A stretch of 64,000 nt of DNA from JAIROC01 sp031553535. Lineage in GTDB: Bacteria > Bacteroidota > Bacteroidia > Bacteroidales > WCHB1-69. Both the position numbers and the translations under genes were made by a program. This document shows, in pieces, positions 9,083 to 18,842 of this stretch. Position 1 is the first letter of the stretch, and the number at the start of each line of letters is the position of its first letter. The stretch covers positions 1 to 64,000 of the forward strand of contig JAVBLM010000007.1 in assembly GCA_031553535.1 (NCBI GenBank), read 5' to 3'. The notes beneath the pieces were generated by a model. The model searched no databases. It was given only the letters and a program-made list of their open reading frames with translations, and was not told the DNA's origin.

Positions 9083-12000
9083 TTATTCCCCAAATCCTAT
9101 TATGACTTCCGGAGGTGATGCCGGTACTATTTTCAATAAAAAGGTAGAAGTAGAGCGACATATGCTTGTTCCTAATGTATAGGAAACATAGGTTTGTCCT
9201 GTAGTTACTCCTTTAATATCAACAGGATTATCATCTGACCCCCCAACTATTTGAGCATTTGCATTAGAAAATGTCCATACTCCACCTGCCGGAGTACAGG
9301 AAAGCTGAACCGTTGCATTTATACAAACACTTTGTCCTCCCGTAATGGCATTAATCGCCGGGAATGTACCTACCGATATCGTATCTGTTGTATTGGAACA
9401 ATCTGTTGTCGCTGAAGTAAACGTAAATGTTGCAGAACCAGTAGTTATCCCGGTTACAAAACCATTATTTGTTACTGAAGCGACAGATGGATTATTGCTT
9501 ACCCAACTTCCTCCTTCGCTCGGTGATAATTGAGTTTGGGTTCCGATACAAATACTGCTCGATCCTGTAATGGAGACTATCGGCAACGGTTTCATTATCA
9601 AAGTTACGGTAGAGGTATCGGAACAATTCGTTGTATTGATTCCAACAATATTGTAACTACCCGGCACGCTTATGGCCGATGCTTGAGCAATGCTTAGCTG
9701 TACCGAATAATCGAAGTTCCAGTATGTGAATGTCAAACCAATAGTATCGCCTGAGGTAAGGGCAAGGTTTGTCAGGTCAACTGTGCTCAGAGAGCAAATC
9801 GGGGCAGGGTCGGAGAACGAAAATTCAGGTTTCGGGTTTACGGTTACCGTATAGGTTTGACTTGTGCCCGGACAACCTCTAAAGACCGGTGTAATGGTAT
9901 AGACAACTGTTCCCGGGCTTGTTCCCGTACACTCCAGTTCATCGTATACAAAAGTGGTTCGGTTGGAGGAGCTTAGTGTATTTCCTGCTACGCCGGTTCC
10001 AACTGAGGTGATGATGTAGGTAGTTCCGCTTTCTGTGGGGATATCCGGTATCAGTCCGGGATCCGGAACCGGTGTCCCGGAACATATTATTTCTGTTGCT
10101 TTCGTTAACGTTAATACCGGAAGAGGATTTACCGTTACCGTGTATGTTTTCGGAGTTCCTTCGCAGTTGGTGGCTACGGGTGTAATGGTATAGGTTACAG
10201 TGCCGGGAACGGTTTGGGTAGTTACCAGCCTGTCAGGCGGAAACGATGACAATGTTGTTCCCGAATTGGTATTTCCGGTGATTCCGGTTGTGGCGGTTGA
10301 AACGATAATATAAGTGGTTCCTGCAACATCGGACGATAATTCCGTGGGAGCCGGTACAATATCTCCTGAGCATACGCTGCCTGTTTCATCACTTCCGTCG
10401 ATGTATTTAGGAATGGGGTTCACGGTAACCTCTATAGTGGATGTATCCTGACAATATACACTAAGTCCAATTATATGATATATGCCCGATATTGTGATAT
10501 TGTCAGCCCGGTTGGTTATTTCTTCCGTATAATCTTCGTTCCAGTATTGAAAATTCAGAATAGCTTCCGTGCTGCCGGAAATGACGGGTAATGTGGTCAG
10601 GTTGGCCGATCCGCAAACCGTGGTGTCATCGGCAAATTCAAATTCGGGACTTCCGTATATGGTTATTTGTACGCTGTCGACAACTGGATCACAGCTGCTT
10701 CCCTCCAAACAGTAAGCCGTTACTATGAGATAAATCGTAGTATCGGTTGTCCGGTGATGGGGCAGGTAATGCAAGGTATTGGTTGTTTCTCCGGTAGCTG
10801 TTCCTGTTGATTCGTAGTTACTCCATGCGACCGACGAAGTTGCGCTGTTGGTAACAATAGTGATGTCGGTAGGCAGGTGGGCGCAAACGCTTCTTATTTT
10901 TCCATCAGGGAACGAGATGGTAGGTTTTTCATCTACCGTTACCGGGAAATAGGTTTTTCCTACGCTGGCATATTGTGTCCATATTTTGAAACTGCCTTCT
11001 CTTGGCCAGATAACGTGTGCTTGTTCGGGGTGGTTTTGCCCCGCAATGGTTTCTCCCGGAGCGGGGATACGGCGTGGGGTGGCGCCTGTTATGACGTCTA
11101 CATTCCATGCATATTCTGTCATGCCCGGTGAAGTTTGATAAACTATGGTGTCGTATTGGCACACCCTGTCGGCGTCCATTTCGGTTCCGGTTAGAATAGC
11201 TACGTGGAACATATCCGATTCACAGATGATATCGCCTCGTACAATACCCAGAAGTTGTTTTCCCGGTTCGACCGGAATATTTGTATAGGTGTCGGTAAAA
11301 GTGCTTCCGGCAGGAAGGGCCGTTGTAATATATGTATGTGTCGTTATATATGTATCGATCAATGGATTATACCTGCTCTGATTATCTTCGTCAATATAAA
11401 GGTCGATGTAAAAGGTATCGCTCGCAAAAAACTCATTAAGCGCTATCACCGATAATATACCATTCCAAAGATAACCGTTTCCGCTTTCCGTTACTTCACT
11501 TTGAATGTTTTCTATATGGAACGCGTATCGTTCGATGGTTAGGGCAGGCTTTATTGTTGGTGCACCTTGTGTAACATAGAAAGCACAACTGTCCCCATCG
11601 CACACGGCAGTATATTCATAGTCTATTTCGGCATAAACTTCATACGTAGCGCAAGGCGCTCCGGTTGTTGTAAATTTAAATTCGGCTATAATGTCGCCAT
11701 CGTTTATTGTTAAGTCTTCCAATAAAGGCAAAACTAAATTTAGCCCGTTAGCTTGCGGTACAACTATTAATTTTTCTCTCAAGGGTGCATTTTGTATGGG
11801 ATCATAACTGCCATCGACAAGCGTAAATTCGTATGGCAATAATACGTTTATCCTTTCTTTACTGCTATCGGTCGGCATCCGGTATTGATCAAAACTTGCT
11901 TCCAGATGCCATGTGATCGTATCGCTTAGGTTGTTGGTCCATGTAGTAACAGGATTTCCCTTGCTGTCGCGAAATTGAGAAGTAATGATATAGGTATTTA

Positions 12001-14371
12001 TATTCGATGCATTTTCTACATCTATAATATTAAATGGCGCGGTTTGCTTTGTAATACGCTCTTTAAAAGGATCACAAGCCGTTCCATAATCAAGATAAAA
12101 ATTCAGTGAATTGTTTCCGAGAAAGTCACACCCTGCCCTCACGGGAACGGTAATGGTTAGAAAGTCATTGGGAGCCAAACTTCCTAATTCCCATACAACG
12201 CCGGGCACATCACCCGATGCAGTTGTCGCTGCTCCGGTAATACTATAAGTAGTGTTGCCGGATGTTGTTACACTTACGGTTTTATTGATGGTAAGTGCCG
12301 TGGAATTGATGTCATGCAAGATCAATTGTACATTGTTGAGTTGGCCTGCGCCGGCGGCGGTTACTTTAACAACATAAGCCGTGTCGGCACATACATCCTG
12401 AATGGTGGTAGGCTGCCCCACTATTTCCAGGGTGGCGGTTGTGTTTTCCGGAAGTATCCGTAAATCAACGGTAGCGTCTGCCATATATCCACATCCGGGA
12501 TTATGTACTCTTACTGTCACCGTAACCGTTGTTTCCTGTGCCGATATATCGGGGTTGTAAGTAACAACAGGGGTATTGGTACTGGCGGGTAAAAAAGCGC
12601 CCGTGATAGGCTGCCCGTATCCGTTATCGTACCATCCTATCCAGTCGTAGGCTCCATCGATATTCGCTGTCAATCCAACGGTCTGATTGTAACAAACAGT
12701 ATCTTGCGTAGCTGTAATTGTTACGGTATATTCTTTATAAACATTTACGGTTACCGGCCTGCGGGCGCCGGTATCGTTTTCACAATAGTTATCATTCATT
12801 ATGGATACATAATACGTAACAGGCTGAACATTTACGGTGGTATTGGTAAGTACACCGGTAGTATAAGCCGGCCCGGTAAACAAGGGAACTGTTGCACTTT
12901 GGCTGCTATACCATGTAAACGTAGGATTTGCAACCGTAAAACCGGTTGTTACCGCTGCATTTAATGTAGCGGTGGAACCCGAACATATATTGATTGAATT
13001 GGCCGTAATCATGTCAGCTGTCGCAATGGATTTGAGGGTATACGAATACGTGTCGCTGGTTGCCGGGCATCCGTTATCGGTAACGGTTACATAATAATTT
13101 CCCGATTGGCTGATGCTTACGGCGCGTGTAGTTTGAGAGATTACTTGTCCGTTGAGATACCAGCGATAGGTTGGATTGGTATAAGTTCCGTTCGCAGTCA
13201 ATGTGGCGGGAGTTCCACATATAATACCACTGGCAGGCGAAATAGTTGGTTTTGGAGGATCGGCTGTTTTGGTAATAGTTACGCTATTGTTGGCTGTAAT
13301 CGGGTTGCTGTTGCAATTGACACCGGCTGACATAGCCGTAACGGTAATAGTTACCGGACTCAAGCCGGTTGGGATGCTCACATTGGATATAGTTCCGGTG
13401 CGTACGGTTCCACTTGCATTAAATTTAACATTAGCGATTTGATCGGCTCCGCCATTTACCGTATAAGTAACGCTGTATGTTCCTGTGTCAAGTCCCGTAT
13501 TATTTCCTGTGATTGTAACATTTACAGCTGCAAGGCTTTCGCATACCGGCGATATGGCCGAAATCCCGACGTTTATAGAAAGTTGCGGACAATAGGATAT
13601 AATCATCCCTCCGGTTCCACCGTTGCCGGCGTTACTTTGTTGCTTTGCACCACCCCCACCACCGCCATATTGTTGGCCGGAATACGCCACCCCTTTTGTT
13701 ATCATACCGTCGCCGCCGCTTCCTCCTCCGTTGGCGCCCGCACCACCGGTGCCACCGGCGTTGTTTGCTCCTTGTCCGCCTGCGGCGCCATTGTTAGAGC
13801 GCCCTGCTCCTGCGCCGCCGCCGCCGCCGCCGGAGGTGCTACCACTACCGCCGCCGCTCCCCCCCGCGCCGCCGCTATAGCGGATATCGCCTACACAGTT
13901 AGTCGCTAAGCCACCCGGACCACCATCAGAACCATTTTGGGGACCTACGCCCCCTCCGACAGCTTTTATTAAGTCCGTTCCACCCCTTCGGAGATAGGTG
14001 TCTCCTCCCTGGCCGACATTGGTGGAAGTTCCAAGCCCGCCTGCTCCAATACTGATGGTTAATGTTTCGCCGGGTGTTACATGCAAAAAATAGACTTTGG
14101 CGTATGCACCACCGCCACCACCGCCTGTAGTTTGGCCGTTACTGCCCGAAACAACACCGCCGCCGCCGCCGCCCCAAGCCTCTACCATAATGGTTGTAAC
14201 TCCGGCAGGGACAATATAGCTTCCGCTTGCGGTTACTTCACCATTGGGCAGAGTCTGTGCATGAAGATTGCCTGTTGCAAAAACAAACAACAGCACACAT
14301 AACGAACCAACCATCTTACAGGTGGCCCTTAAAGGCATAAATGAGAGTGTATAGAATATTCGTTGTCCCAT
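9083..14371 (-). CDS. giant secreted Gly-rich / Ig-like (PKD-like) repeat protein
   Basis: A 1762-residue exported protein. The signal peptide spans residues 1-39 (hydrophobic core VGSLCVLLFVFATG, then NLHAQ); its n-region is long, so Met12 or Met20 are alternative starts. Residues about 45-265 form a Gly-rich domain with runs such as EAWGGGGGG. The rest is a chain of beta-sandwich domains, including repeated PKD-like units with GTTYII...GNT motifs and YTVTVNP linkers, roughly residues 1300-1560. This architecture is common in Bacteroidota adhesins or surface proteins. No T9SS sorting domain is visible: it stops at VIIGFGE just after an Ig-like domain. Function unknown; cell-surface adhesion is inferred. 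Confidence 0.85.
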   Translation of the reverse strand: MGQRIFYTLSFMPLRATCKMVGSLCVLLFVFATGNLHAQTLPNGEVTASGSYIVPAGVTTIMVEAWGGGGGGVVSGSNGQTTGGGGGGAYAKVYFLHVTPGETLTISIGAGGLGTSTNVGQGGDTYLRRGGTDLIKAVGGGVGPQNGSDGGPGGLATNCVGDIRYSGGAGGSGGGSGSTSGGGGGGAGAGRSNNGAAGGQGANNAGGTGGAGANGGGSGGDGMITKGVAYSGQQYGGGGGGAKQQSNAGNGGTGGMIISYCPQLSINVGISAISPVCESLAAVNVTITGNNTGLDTGTYSVTYTVNGGADQIANVKFNASGTVRTGTISNVSIPTGLSPVTITVTAMSAGVNCNSNPITANNSVTITKTADPPKPTISPASGIICGTPATLTANGTYTNPTYRWYLNGQVISQTTRAVSISQSGNYYVTVTDNGCPATSDTYSYTLKSIATADMITANSINICSGSTATLNAAVTTGFTVANPTFTWYSSQSATVPLFTGPAYTTGVLTNTTVNVQPVTYYVSIMNDNYCENDTGARRPVTVNVYKEYTVTITATQDTVCYNQTVGLTANIDGAYDWIGWYDNGYGQPITGAFLPASTNTPVVTYNPDISAQETTVTVTVRVHNPGCGYMADATVDLRILPENTTATLEIVGQPTTIQDVCADTAYVVKVTAAGAGQLNNVQLILHDINSTALTINKTVSVTTSGNTTYSITGAATTASGDVPGVVWELGSLAPNDFLTITVPVRAGCDFLGNNSLNFYLDYGTACDPFKERITKQTAPFNIIDVENASNINTYIITSQFRDSKGNPVTTWTNNLSDTITWHLEASFDQYRMPTDSSKERINVLLPYEFTLVDGSYDPIQNAPLREKLIVVPQANGLNLVLPLLEDLTINDGDIIAEFKFTTTGAPCATYEVYAEIDYEYTAVCDGDSCAFYVTQGAPTIKPALTIERYAFHIENIQSEVTESGNGYLWNGILSVIALNEFFASDTFYIDLYIDEDNQSRYNPLIDTYITTHTYITTALPAGSTFTDTYTNIPVEPGKQLLGIVRGDIICESDMFHVAILTGTEMDADRVCQYDTIVYQTSPGMTEYAWNVDVITGATPRRIPAPGETIAGQNHPEQAHVIWPREGSFKIWTQYASVGKTYFPVTVDEKPTISFPDGKIRSVCAHLPTDITIVTNSATSSVAWSNYESTGTATGETTNTLHYLPHHRTTDTTIYLIVTAYCLEGSSCDPVVDSVQITIYGSPEFEFADDTTVCGSANLTTLPVISGSTEAILNFQYWNEDYTEEITNRADNITISGIYHIIGLSVYCQDTSTIEVTVNPIPKYIDGSDETGSVCSGDIVPAPTELSSDVAGTTYIIVSTATTGITGNTNSGTTLSSFPPDRLVTTQTVPGTVTYTITPVATNCEGTPKTYTVTVNPLPVLTLTKATEIICSGTPVPDPGLIPDIPTESGTTYIITSVGTGVAGNTLSSSNRTTFVYDELECTGTSPGTVVYTITPVFRGCPGTSQTYTVTVNPKPEFSFSDPAPICSLSTVDLTNLALTSGDTIGLTFTYWNFDYSVQLSIAQASAISVPGSYNIVGINTTNCSDTSTVTLIMKPLPIVSITGSSSICIGTQTQLSPSEGGSWVSNNPSVASVTNNGFVTGITTGSATFTFTSATTDCSNTTDTISVGTFPAINAITGGQSVCINATVQLSCTPAGGVWTFSNANAQIVGGSDDNPVDIKGVTTGQTYVSYTLGTSICRSTSTFLLKIVPASPPEVIIGFGE

Positions 14372-14672
14372 AAAATTTGATAGTATTAAATAAAAGAAAA
14401 TATCGAACTATATCTTGTTACTTGCCATATACTCCTATTTACCTGCCATTCGTATTGTAAAATAATGGAACCAAGAAAACATACTCTTAATCGTCATAGT
14501 AGTTTCTTTCCTATGAAAATCAGGGATAAAATTCAAAACTATAAGCAATTGTTTGCTTATATGAAATGTCCATGAGTTAAACGCCTTACCAAGGAGAATG
14601 ATTATCATGGACATTCCATCTGTACAAATAAAATAATTAAAAAGAGAAACAGATGAAATAGACTTTATGCTA
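14372..14672 (-). promoter_or_regulatory. long leader of the giant protein gene with hairpin
   Basis: If the -7 box at 14673-14680 is used, the transcript has a leader of about 300 nt. The leader contains the inverted repeat AATGTCCATGA / TCATGGACATT (about 14564-14574 and 14607-14617). A small minus-strand ORF here (14435-14701) spans this box and has no recognisable product. No known riboswitch was recognised. Confidence 0.35.
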
Positions 14673-14680
14673 CAAAGGTA
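14673..14680 (-). promoter_or_regulatory. -7 box (TACCTTTG)
   Basis: TACCTTTG on the minus strand fits TAnnTTTG and is the best promoter candidate for the giant secreted-protein gene. Confidence 0.45.
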
Positions 14681-14928
14681 CAATTTCGTATTAAACAGCA
14701 TAATTTAATTCAACGATAAAAAGTAAATACGTTCTTAAAAAGGAACATTTAATATTAAAACATAAAGACTCACAAAAGTATTCTTTTTTTTATTACGTCA
14801 AACAAATAAAATAGTATAAATGTTTACCGTATCCTAAAATAATACTTTGAGGTAAAATTTAGCCTCTAAATGATTGGGCTTCGATTTTTATTTTCCCTGG
14901 TTTTAAGAACTCGTACTTTAATTTTTCA

Positions 14929-14936
14929 TACTTTTG
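14929..14936 (+). promoter_or_regulatory. -7 box (TACTTTTG) for dxr-rseP
   Basis: TACTTTTG fits TAnnTTTG and lies 18 nt before the dxr ATG. The 230 bp upstream (14700-14928) hold no gene. Confidence 0.6.
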
Positions 14937-14954
14937 CATTTATTTTCTCATTGA

Positions 14955-16118
14955 ATGAAAAAAAGAATAGCTATATTAGGTTCAACAGGTAGTATTGGTG
15001 TGCAAGCACTTGATGTCATTTCTATGCATCGGGATTTGTTTGATGTGGAGGTGCTTACAGCAAAATCCAATGCCGATTTACTTATCGAACAGGCTATTAA
15101 ATTCCTGCCCAATGCAGTTGTAATTGCCGATGAAGAGCATTACGAAAAAGTGAAACAAGCATTATATTCCCATGATATAAAGGTATATGCCGGAGAAGAA
15201 TCTATAGAACAGATTGTTGAGATGGGGACCATTGATATGGTATTGGTTGCCTTGGTTGGATTTTCCGGGTTAAAACCTACTGTCAATGCAATACGGCATA
15301 AAAAAGCTATCGCATTAGCCAATAAAGAAACATTGGTTGGGGCAGGGGAGTTCATCATGAAAATAGCAAAAGAAAATAATGTAGGAATTATCCCTGTAGA
15401 TTCGGAACACTCGGCTATTTTTCAATGCCTCAGTGGGGAGTATTACAATAAGATAGAATCAATAACGATTACCGCCTCGGGAGGACCGTTCTTTGGGAAA
15501 AACACAAACGATTTAAAGAATGTTACCCCTGAGCAGGCCCTCAATCATCCTAACTGGACGATGGGCAATAAGATCACCATCGATTCTTCCACACTGATGA
15601 ATAAAGGGTTGGAGATGATAGAAGCAAAATGGTTGTTCGACCTGTCTCCTTCGCAAATAAAAATAACGGTACATCCTCAGAGTATTATTCATTCATTGGT
15701 TCATTTTGAAGATGGCTCTATCAAAGCTCAGATGAGCCTGCCTGATATGCGCATGCCGATACAATATGCGCTGTCATACCCTTATCGTTTGAAGAATAAC
15801 TATAAGCGCTTTTCGTTTTCTGATTATGCTTCATTAACTTTCTTTTCTCCGGATACGGATACTTTCCGTTGTTTGCCGATAGCGTATGATGCCATTAAAC
15901 GTGGAGGAAATATTCCCTGTTCGATGAATGCAGCTAATGAGATAGCCGTGGCTGCCTTTTTGAAAAGAGAACTCCCTTTTTTACAGATAGCCGGGATCGT
16001 AGAGGAAACAATACAGAGAACTTCTTTTGTCGCAGCACCTTCTATAGAAGATTGTTTGGCTACAGATAAAGAATCTCGACTAATAGCAAAAACAATAATA
16101 GATAAACAAAAAAAATAG
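14955..16118 (+). CDS. dxr: 1-deoxy-D-xylulose 5-phosphate reductoisomerase
   Basis: A 387-residue Dxr/IspC, which converts DXP to 2-C-methyl-D-erythritol 4-phosphate with NADPH, the committed step of the MEP isoprenoid pathway (cytoplasm). Residues 9-15 are the NADPH loop GSTGSIG. The metal site includes Asp149 and Glu151 in VDSEHSAIFQ and the downstream acidic residues of LMNKGLEMIEA (about 214-224). ASGGPF near residue 174 and HPNW at 198-201 are conserved substrate-loop features. The length is typical. It is followed 3 bp later by rseP, a common pairing in Bacteroidota. Confidence 0.97.
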   Translation: MKKRIAILGSTGSIGVQALDVISMHRDLFDVEVLTAKSNADLLIEQAIKFLPNAVVIADEEHYEKVKQALYSHDIKVYAGEESIEQIVEMGTIDMVLVALVGFSGLKPTVNAIRHKKAIALANKETLVGAGEFIMKIAKENNVGIIPVDSEHSAIFQCLSGEYYNKIESITITASGGPFFGKNTNDLKNVTPEQALNHPNWTMGNKITIDSSTLMNKGLEMIEAKWLFDLSPSQIKITVHPQSIIHSLVHFEDGSIKAQMSLPDMRMPIQYALSYPYRLKNNYKRFSFSDYASLTFFSPDTDTFRCLPIAYDAIKRGGNIPCSMNAANEIAVAAFLKRELPFLQIAGIVEETIQRTSFVAAPSIEDCLATDKESRLIAKTIIDKQKK

Positions 16119-16121
16119 AAT

Positions 16122-17594
16122 ATGTCAGCATTTGTCATGATAGCCCAGTTAATCCTTGGGTTGGCCTTATTGGTCTTTGTACATGAATTAGGTCATTTTT
16201 TTGCAGCCAGAATATTCAAGATCAGGGTTCCTAAATTTTATCTTTTCTTTAACCCCGGTTTTTCCATCATGCGTTGCAAGAAAGTGGAAGGAAAGTTACG
16301 GTTTAAGTTCTTTGCGAAAAACTTACCCGATACGGAAATAGAACGCTATGAAAATGGAGAGCCTGTTCTGGATGAAAAAGGTAAACCGAAATACAAATTG
16401 ATAGATTTAAATTCCTTGCCTGATGGGGACTGGAGGAAATATCCTGAAAACACAGAATACGGTATCGGATGGTTGCCATTAGGAGGTTATTGCCAGATAG
16501 CAGGAATGATTGACGAAACACAAAGTGTTGAAAACATGTCTTCCGAACCGCAAAGCTGGGAGTATCGATCCAGGCCGGCATGGCAACGTTTGATTGTTGT
16601 TTTAGCAGGTGTGTTTGTTAATCTGGTCGTGGGGGTTTTATTGTTTGCATTGGTAATAGGCAAATATGAAAAAATGTATTTACCCAATGCAGCTGTAACT
16701 GATGGAATTTATGCTTATCAGGCAGCCCGTGATATGGGATTTGAGAGCGGAGATAAAATAATTAGTGTAAATGATAAAAAACCGGAGCGTTTTAATGATG
16801 CTATCGGGCCTAAGATCTATTTTGGGGCGATTGTCCAGGTTGAAAGAGATGGTGTTCCGATGAATGTTGTTGTAGGAGAAGATGCGTATGAAATCTTAAA
16901 AGGTACAAGGGGGCGTTTTATTGATGCATCAAATTATCCGGCAGTTGTCGATAGTGTATTTGAGGAAGGAGCCGCTTATTCTGCAGGAATACAAAAAGGA
17001 GACAGGATCTTATCTATTAATGATACTTTACCTATATCTTCCTGGGGGGCTTTTTCAGAGAATATCCGTCATTTTCCCAGTCAACAAATTTATGTTACAT
17101 TTATACGAAATATCGATACCATGCGTTTAACTCTTACTCCGGATTCTTTGGGATTGATAGGAGTAGCATCTTTTGGCATGCCGTATACATTCAAACCCTA
17201 TTCATTAGGACAAACAATTAAATATGGTTGGAAAGATGCGATGGGTTCTTTGTGGCTTAATATAAAAGGTTTAGGAAAGGTGATTAGCGGAGAGGAAAGT
17301 GCACGTGATTCCCTTTCCGGGCCGATAGGAATTGCACAAATATATGGTGGTGAATGGAATTGGGGACGATTCTGGTATATAACAGGCTTGCTTTCTGTTA
17401 TTCTTGCCTTTATGAATGTACTTCCCATACCGGGTCTGGATGGAGGACATGCAATTTTTACTTTTATCGAAATGATAACAGGAAGAAAGGTATCGGATAA
17501 AGTGCTCCAATATGCACAAACGATAGGAATGTTTCTTCTGTTGTTACTGATGATATTCGTTATTGGAAACGATATCTTCAAGTTATTTATGTAG
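16122..17594 (+). CDS. rseP: RIP metalloprotease RseP (site-2 protease)
   Basis: A 490-residue inner-membrane zinc protease that cleaves membrane-embedded anti-sigma factors or signal-peptide remnants. HELGH (His21, Glu22, His25) is in the first transmembrane helix, and the third ligand motif is LDGG near residue 440 in a C-terminal helix. Two PDZ-like regions lie between (about 200-270 and 275-345, the latter with GAAYSAGIQKGDRILSIN). The stretch after the first helix (about residues 65-125) is longer than in E. coli RseP, as is usual for Bacteroidota. It is co-transcribed with dxr and ends at a terminator (17627-17654). Confidence 0.95.
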   Translation: MSAFVMIAQLILGLALLVFVHELGHFFAARIFKIRVPKFYLFFNPGFSIMRCKKVEGKLRFKFFAKNLPDTEIERYENGEPVLDEKGKPKYKLIDLNSLPDGDWRKYPENTEYGIGWLPLGGYCQIAGMIDETQSVENMSSEPQSWEYRSRPAWQRLIVVLAGVFVNLVVGVLLFALVIGKYEKMYLPNAAVTDGIYAYQAARDMGFESGDKIISVNDKKPERFNDAIGPKIYFGAIVQVERDGVPMNVVVGEDAYEILKGTRGRFIDASNYPAVVDSVFEEGAAYSAGIQKGDRILSINDTLPISSWGAFSENIRHFPSQQIYVTFIRNIDTMRLTLTPDSLGLIGVASFGMPYTFKPYSLGQTIKYGWKDAMGSLWLNIKGLGKVISGEESARDSLSGPIGIAQIYGGEWNWGRFWYITGLLSVILAFMNVLPIPGLDGGHAIFTFIEMITGRKVSDKVLQYAQTIGMFLLLLLMIFVIGNDIFKLFM

Positions 17595-17626
17595 TGGATA
17601 TTATAATTATTTAGTTTAATAATTAA

Positions 17627-17654
17627 GGGGAGATTTTAATCTCTCCTTTTTTTA
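17627..17654 (+). terminator. rho-independent terminator of dxr-rseP
   Basis: Stem GGGGAGATT / AATCTCTCC with one mismatch, followed by a run of seven T. It begins 33 bp after the rseP stop. Confidence 0.85.
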
Positions 17655-17724
17655 TGTCTTTTGGCATTCATCGTTCTGTTTTTGGGGAAGAGGGATAATA
17701 AAAAAAGTATTATCTTTACATCGA

Positions 17725-17755
17725 TAAAATAGATAAAACAGATAAAGCCGATTCC
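17725..17755 (+). repeat. GATAAA 9-bp repeat tract
   Basis: Tandem GATAAA-NNN units (GATAAAATA GATAAAACA GATAAAGCC). The same 9-bp motif recurs near 17957, 28757, 41647, 41883 and 46508, and inverted near 32668 and 48257. Confidence 0.75.
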
Positions 17756-17792
17756 ATTACGAATTATAAATTATAAATAATAAATTAGGGGC

Positions 17793-18020
17793 TGTCCCCT
17801 CAAGAAACAGGCTGACAGGGAAAGGGTTTAAGACTTTTCAAAAGGTATTAAAATAAATGGATAAAAGATACCATAGTTCAGTAGTCAATTCAAGAAAAGA
17901 TCTGCGGAAGGTCTGCGGAGTCTGCGGGAAAAACAAAAACACAGCAAGCAGAAAGGATAAAATTGATAAAGTCGATAAAACCGATAAAGTGAAGAAAACT
18001 ATTTATAATTTATAATTATT
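17793..18020 (+). repeat. long dispersed repeat, copy 1 of 2
   Basis: About 220 bp closely matching 41717-41925. It contains the triple GTCTGCGGA-type direct repeat (about 17902-17932) and a GATAAA 9-bp tract. A partial inverted copy is at 48240-48345. No ORF of note. It ends about 50 bp before the HU-like/DUF4469 gene. Confidence 0.85.
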
Positions 18021-18069
18021 TCTGTAACTTGCATAATTCCTGTTAATAAACCAATAAAACCCATTCATT

Positions 18070-18777
18070 ATGTTGAAATATACACTGGAAAGTAACCCAT
18101 TAACCGAACGAACCGATGATTATTGGGCACGAACCCATGTCATAGAAAGCCTCGACAAAGAGGCAATTATTGCCTGTATGTTAAAAAGTGGTACGCTGCT
18201 GACGCGTACCGATATTCTTGCCGTACTCAATAATTTCGAAGAGATAATAATAACGAAATTGATTGAAGGCAGAGCAATAAATCTTCCCTTATTTAATACT
18301 TCATTTTCGATTTCGGGTGTATTCGACAGCCCCTCGGATAGCTTTGATGGTAATCGTCATAAATTGAATATCAATTTCTCCAAAGGGCCCCTGATTCGCA
18401 AAGCAGAACAAGAGGTAAAGCTTGAAAAGGAGATTATGCCCGCTCAACAACCTATTATCTACGAAGTTAGAGATCTCATAAGCGGTATGGCAAACGAAGT
18501 TTTAACCCGCAATGGCATAGTAGAAGTTTACGGACATTACCTCAAACTCAAGGGAGATGACCCCGGTTGTGGTTTATGGTTCATCAATGCTGAGGGAGAA
18601 GAACATAAAGCCGATATTATTATTGATAACAAACCTGTAAGAGTTGTTGCCGTAATACCTTCTTTGGAATGGAGTAGCTGTCAAATCAAGGTGGTAACGC
18701 AGTATTCCGGTGGAGGTACGTTATTAAAAATACCGAAAAGTTTTCTTTATCCCAAACCCCTGCGAGTTGAAGGTTGA
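18070..18777 (+). CDS. HU-like DNA-binding protein with DUF4469 C-terminal domain
   Basis: A 235-residue protein. The first 120 residues resemble the HU/IHF-like domain of Bacteroidota chromatin-type proteins (opening MLKYTLESNPLTERTDDYWA; helices around CMLKSGTLLTRTDILAVL; a beta arm to about residue 110). Residues about 127-230 are a small beta-domain (RNGIVEVYGHYLKL, then VVTQYSGGGTLLKIP) typical of DUF4469. Probably a nucleoid or specialised DNA-binding protein; the role is unknown. A truncated paralogue lies at 41150-41524. Both are followed by 23-bp tandem repeats, and a near-identical 220-bp repeat precedes this gene and follows the paralogue. The family assignment is from memory of sequence pattern. 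Confidence 0.7.
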   Translation: MLKYTLESNPLTERTDDYWARTHVIESLDKEAIIACMLKSGTLLTRTDILAVLNNFEEIIITKLIEGRAINLPLFNTSFSISGVFDSPSDSFDGNRHKLNINFSKGPLIRKAEQEVKLEKEIMPAQQPIIYEVRDLISGMANEVLTRNGIVEVYGHYLKLKGDDPGCGLWFINAEGEEHKADIIIDNKPVRVVAVIPSLEWSSCQIKVVTQYSGGGTLLKIPKSFLYPKPLRVEG

Positions 18778-18842
18778 TCATACTATTAAGCAACATAAAA
18801 CCATGCTTTCGAATACCATTAACATATACGTTCATGCATCAT

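Noticed and set aside
13439..13909. 156-residue plus-strand protein rich in Ala, Pro and Cys
   Set aside because: Antisense shadow of the Gly-rich domain of the giant secreted protein.
14435..14701. 88-residue minus-strand gene
   Set aside because: No start context or family; it spans the likely -7 box and leader of the giant protein gene.
17595..18069. tRNA or other stable RNA in repeat-rich gaps
   Set aside because: I found no cloverleaf arms, TTCRA T-loop context or CCA ends in this or the other long gaps.
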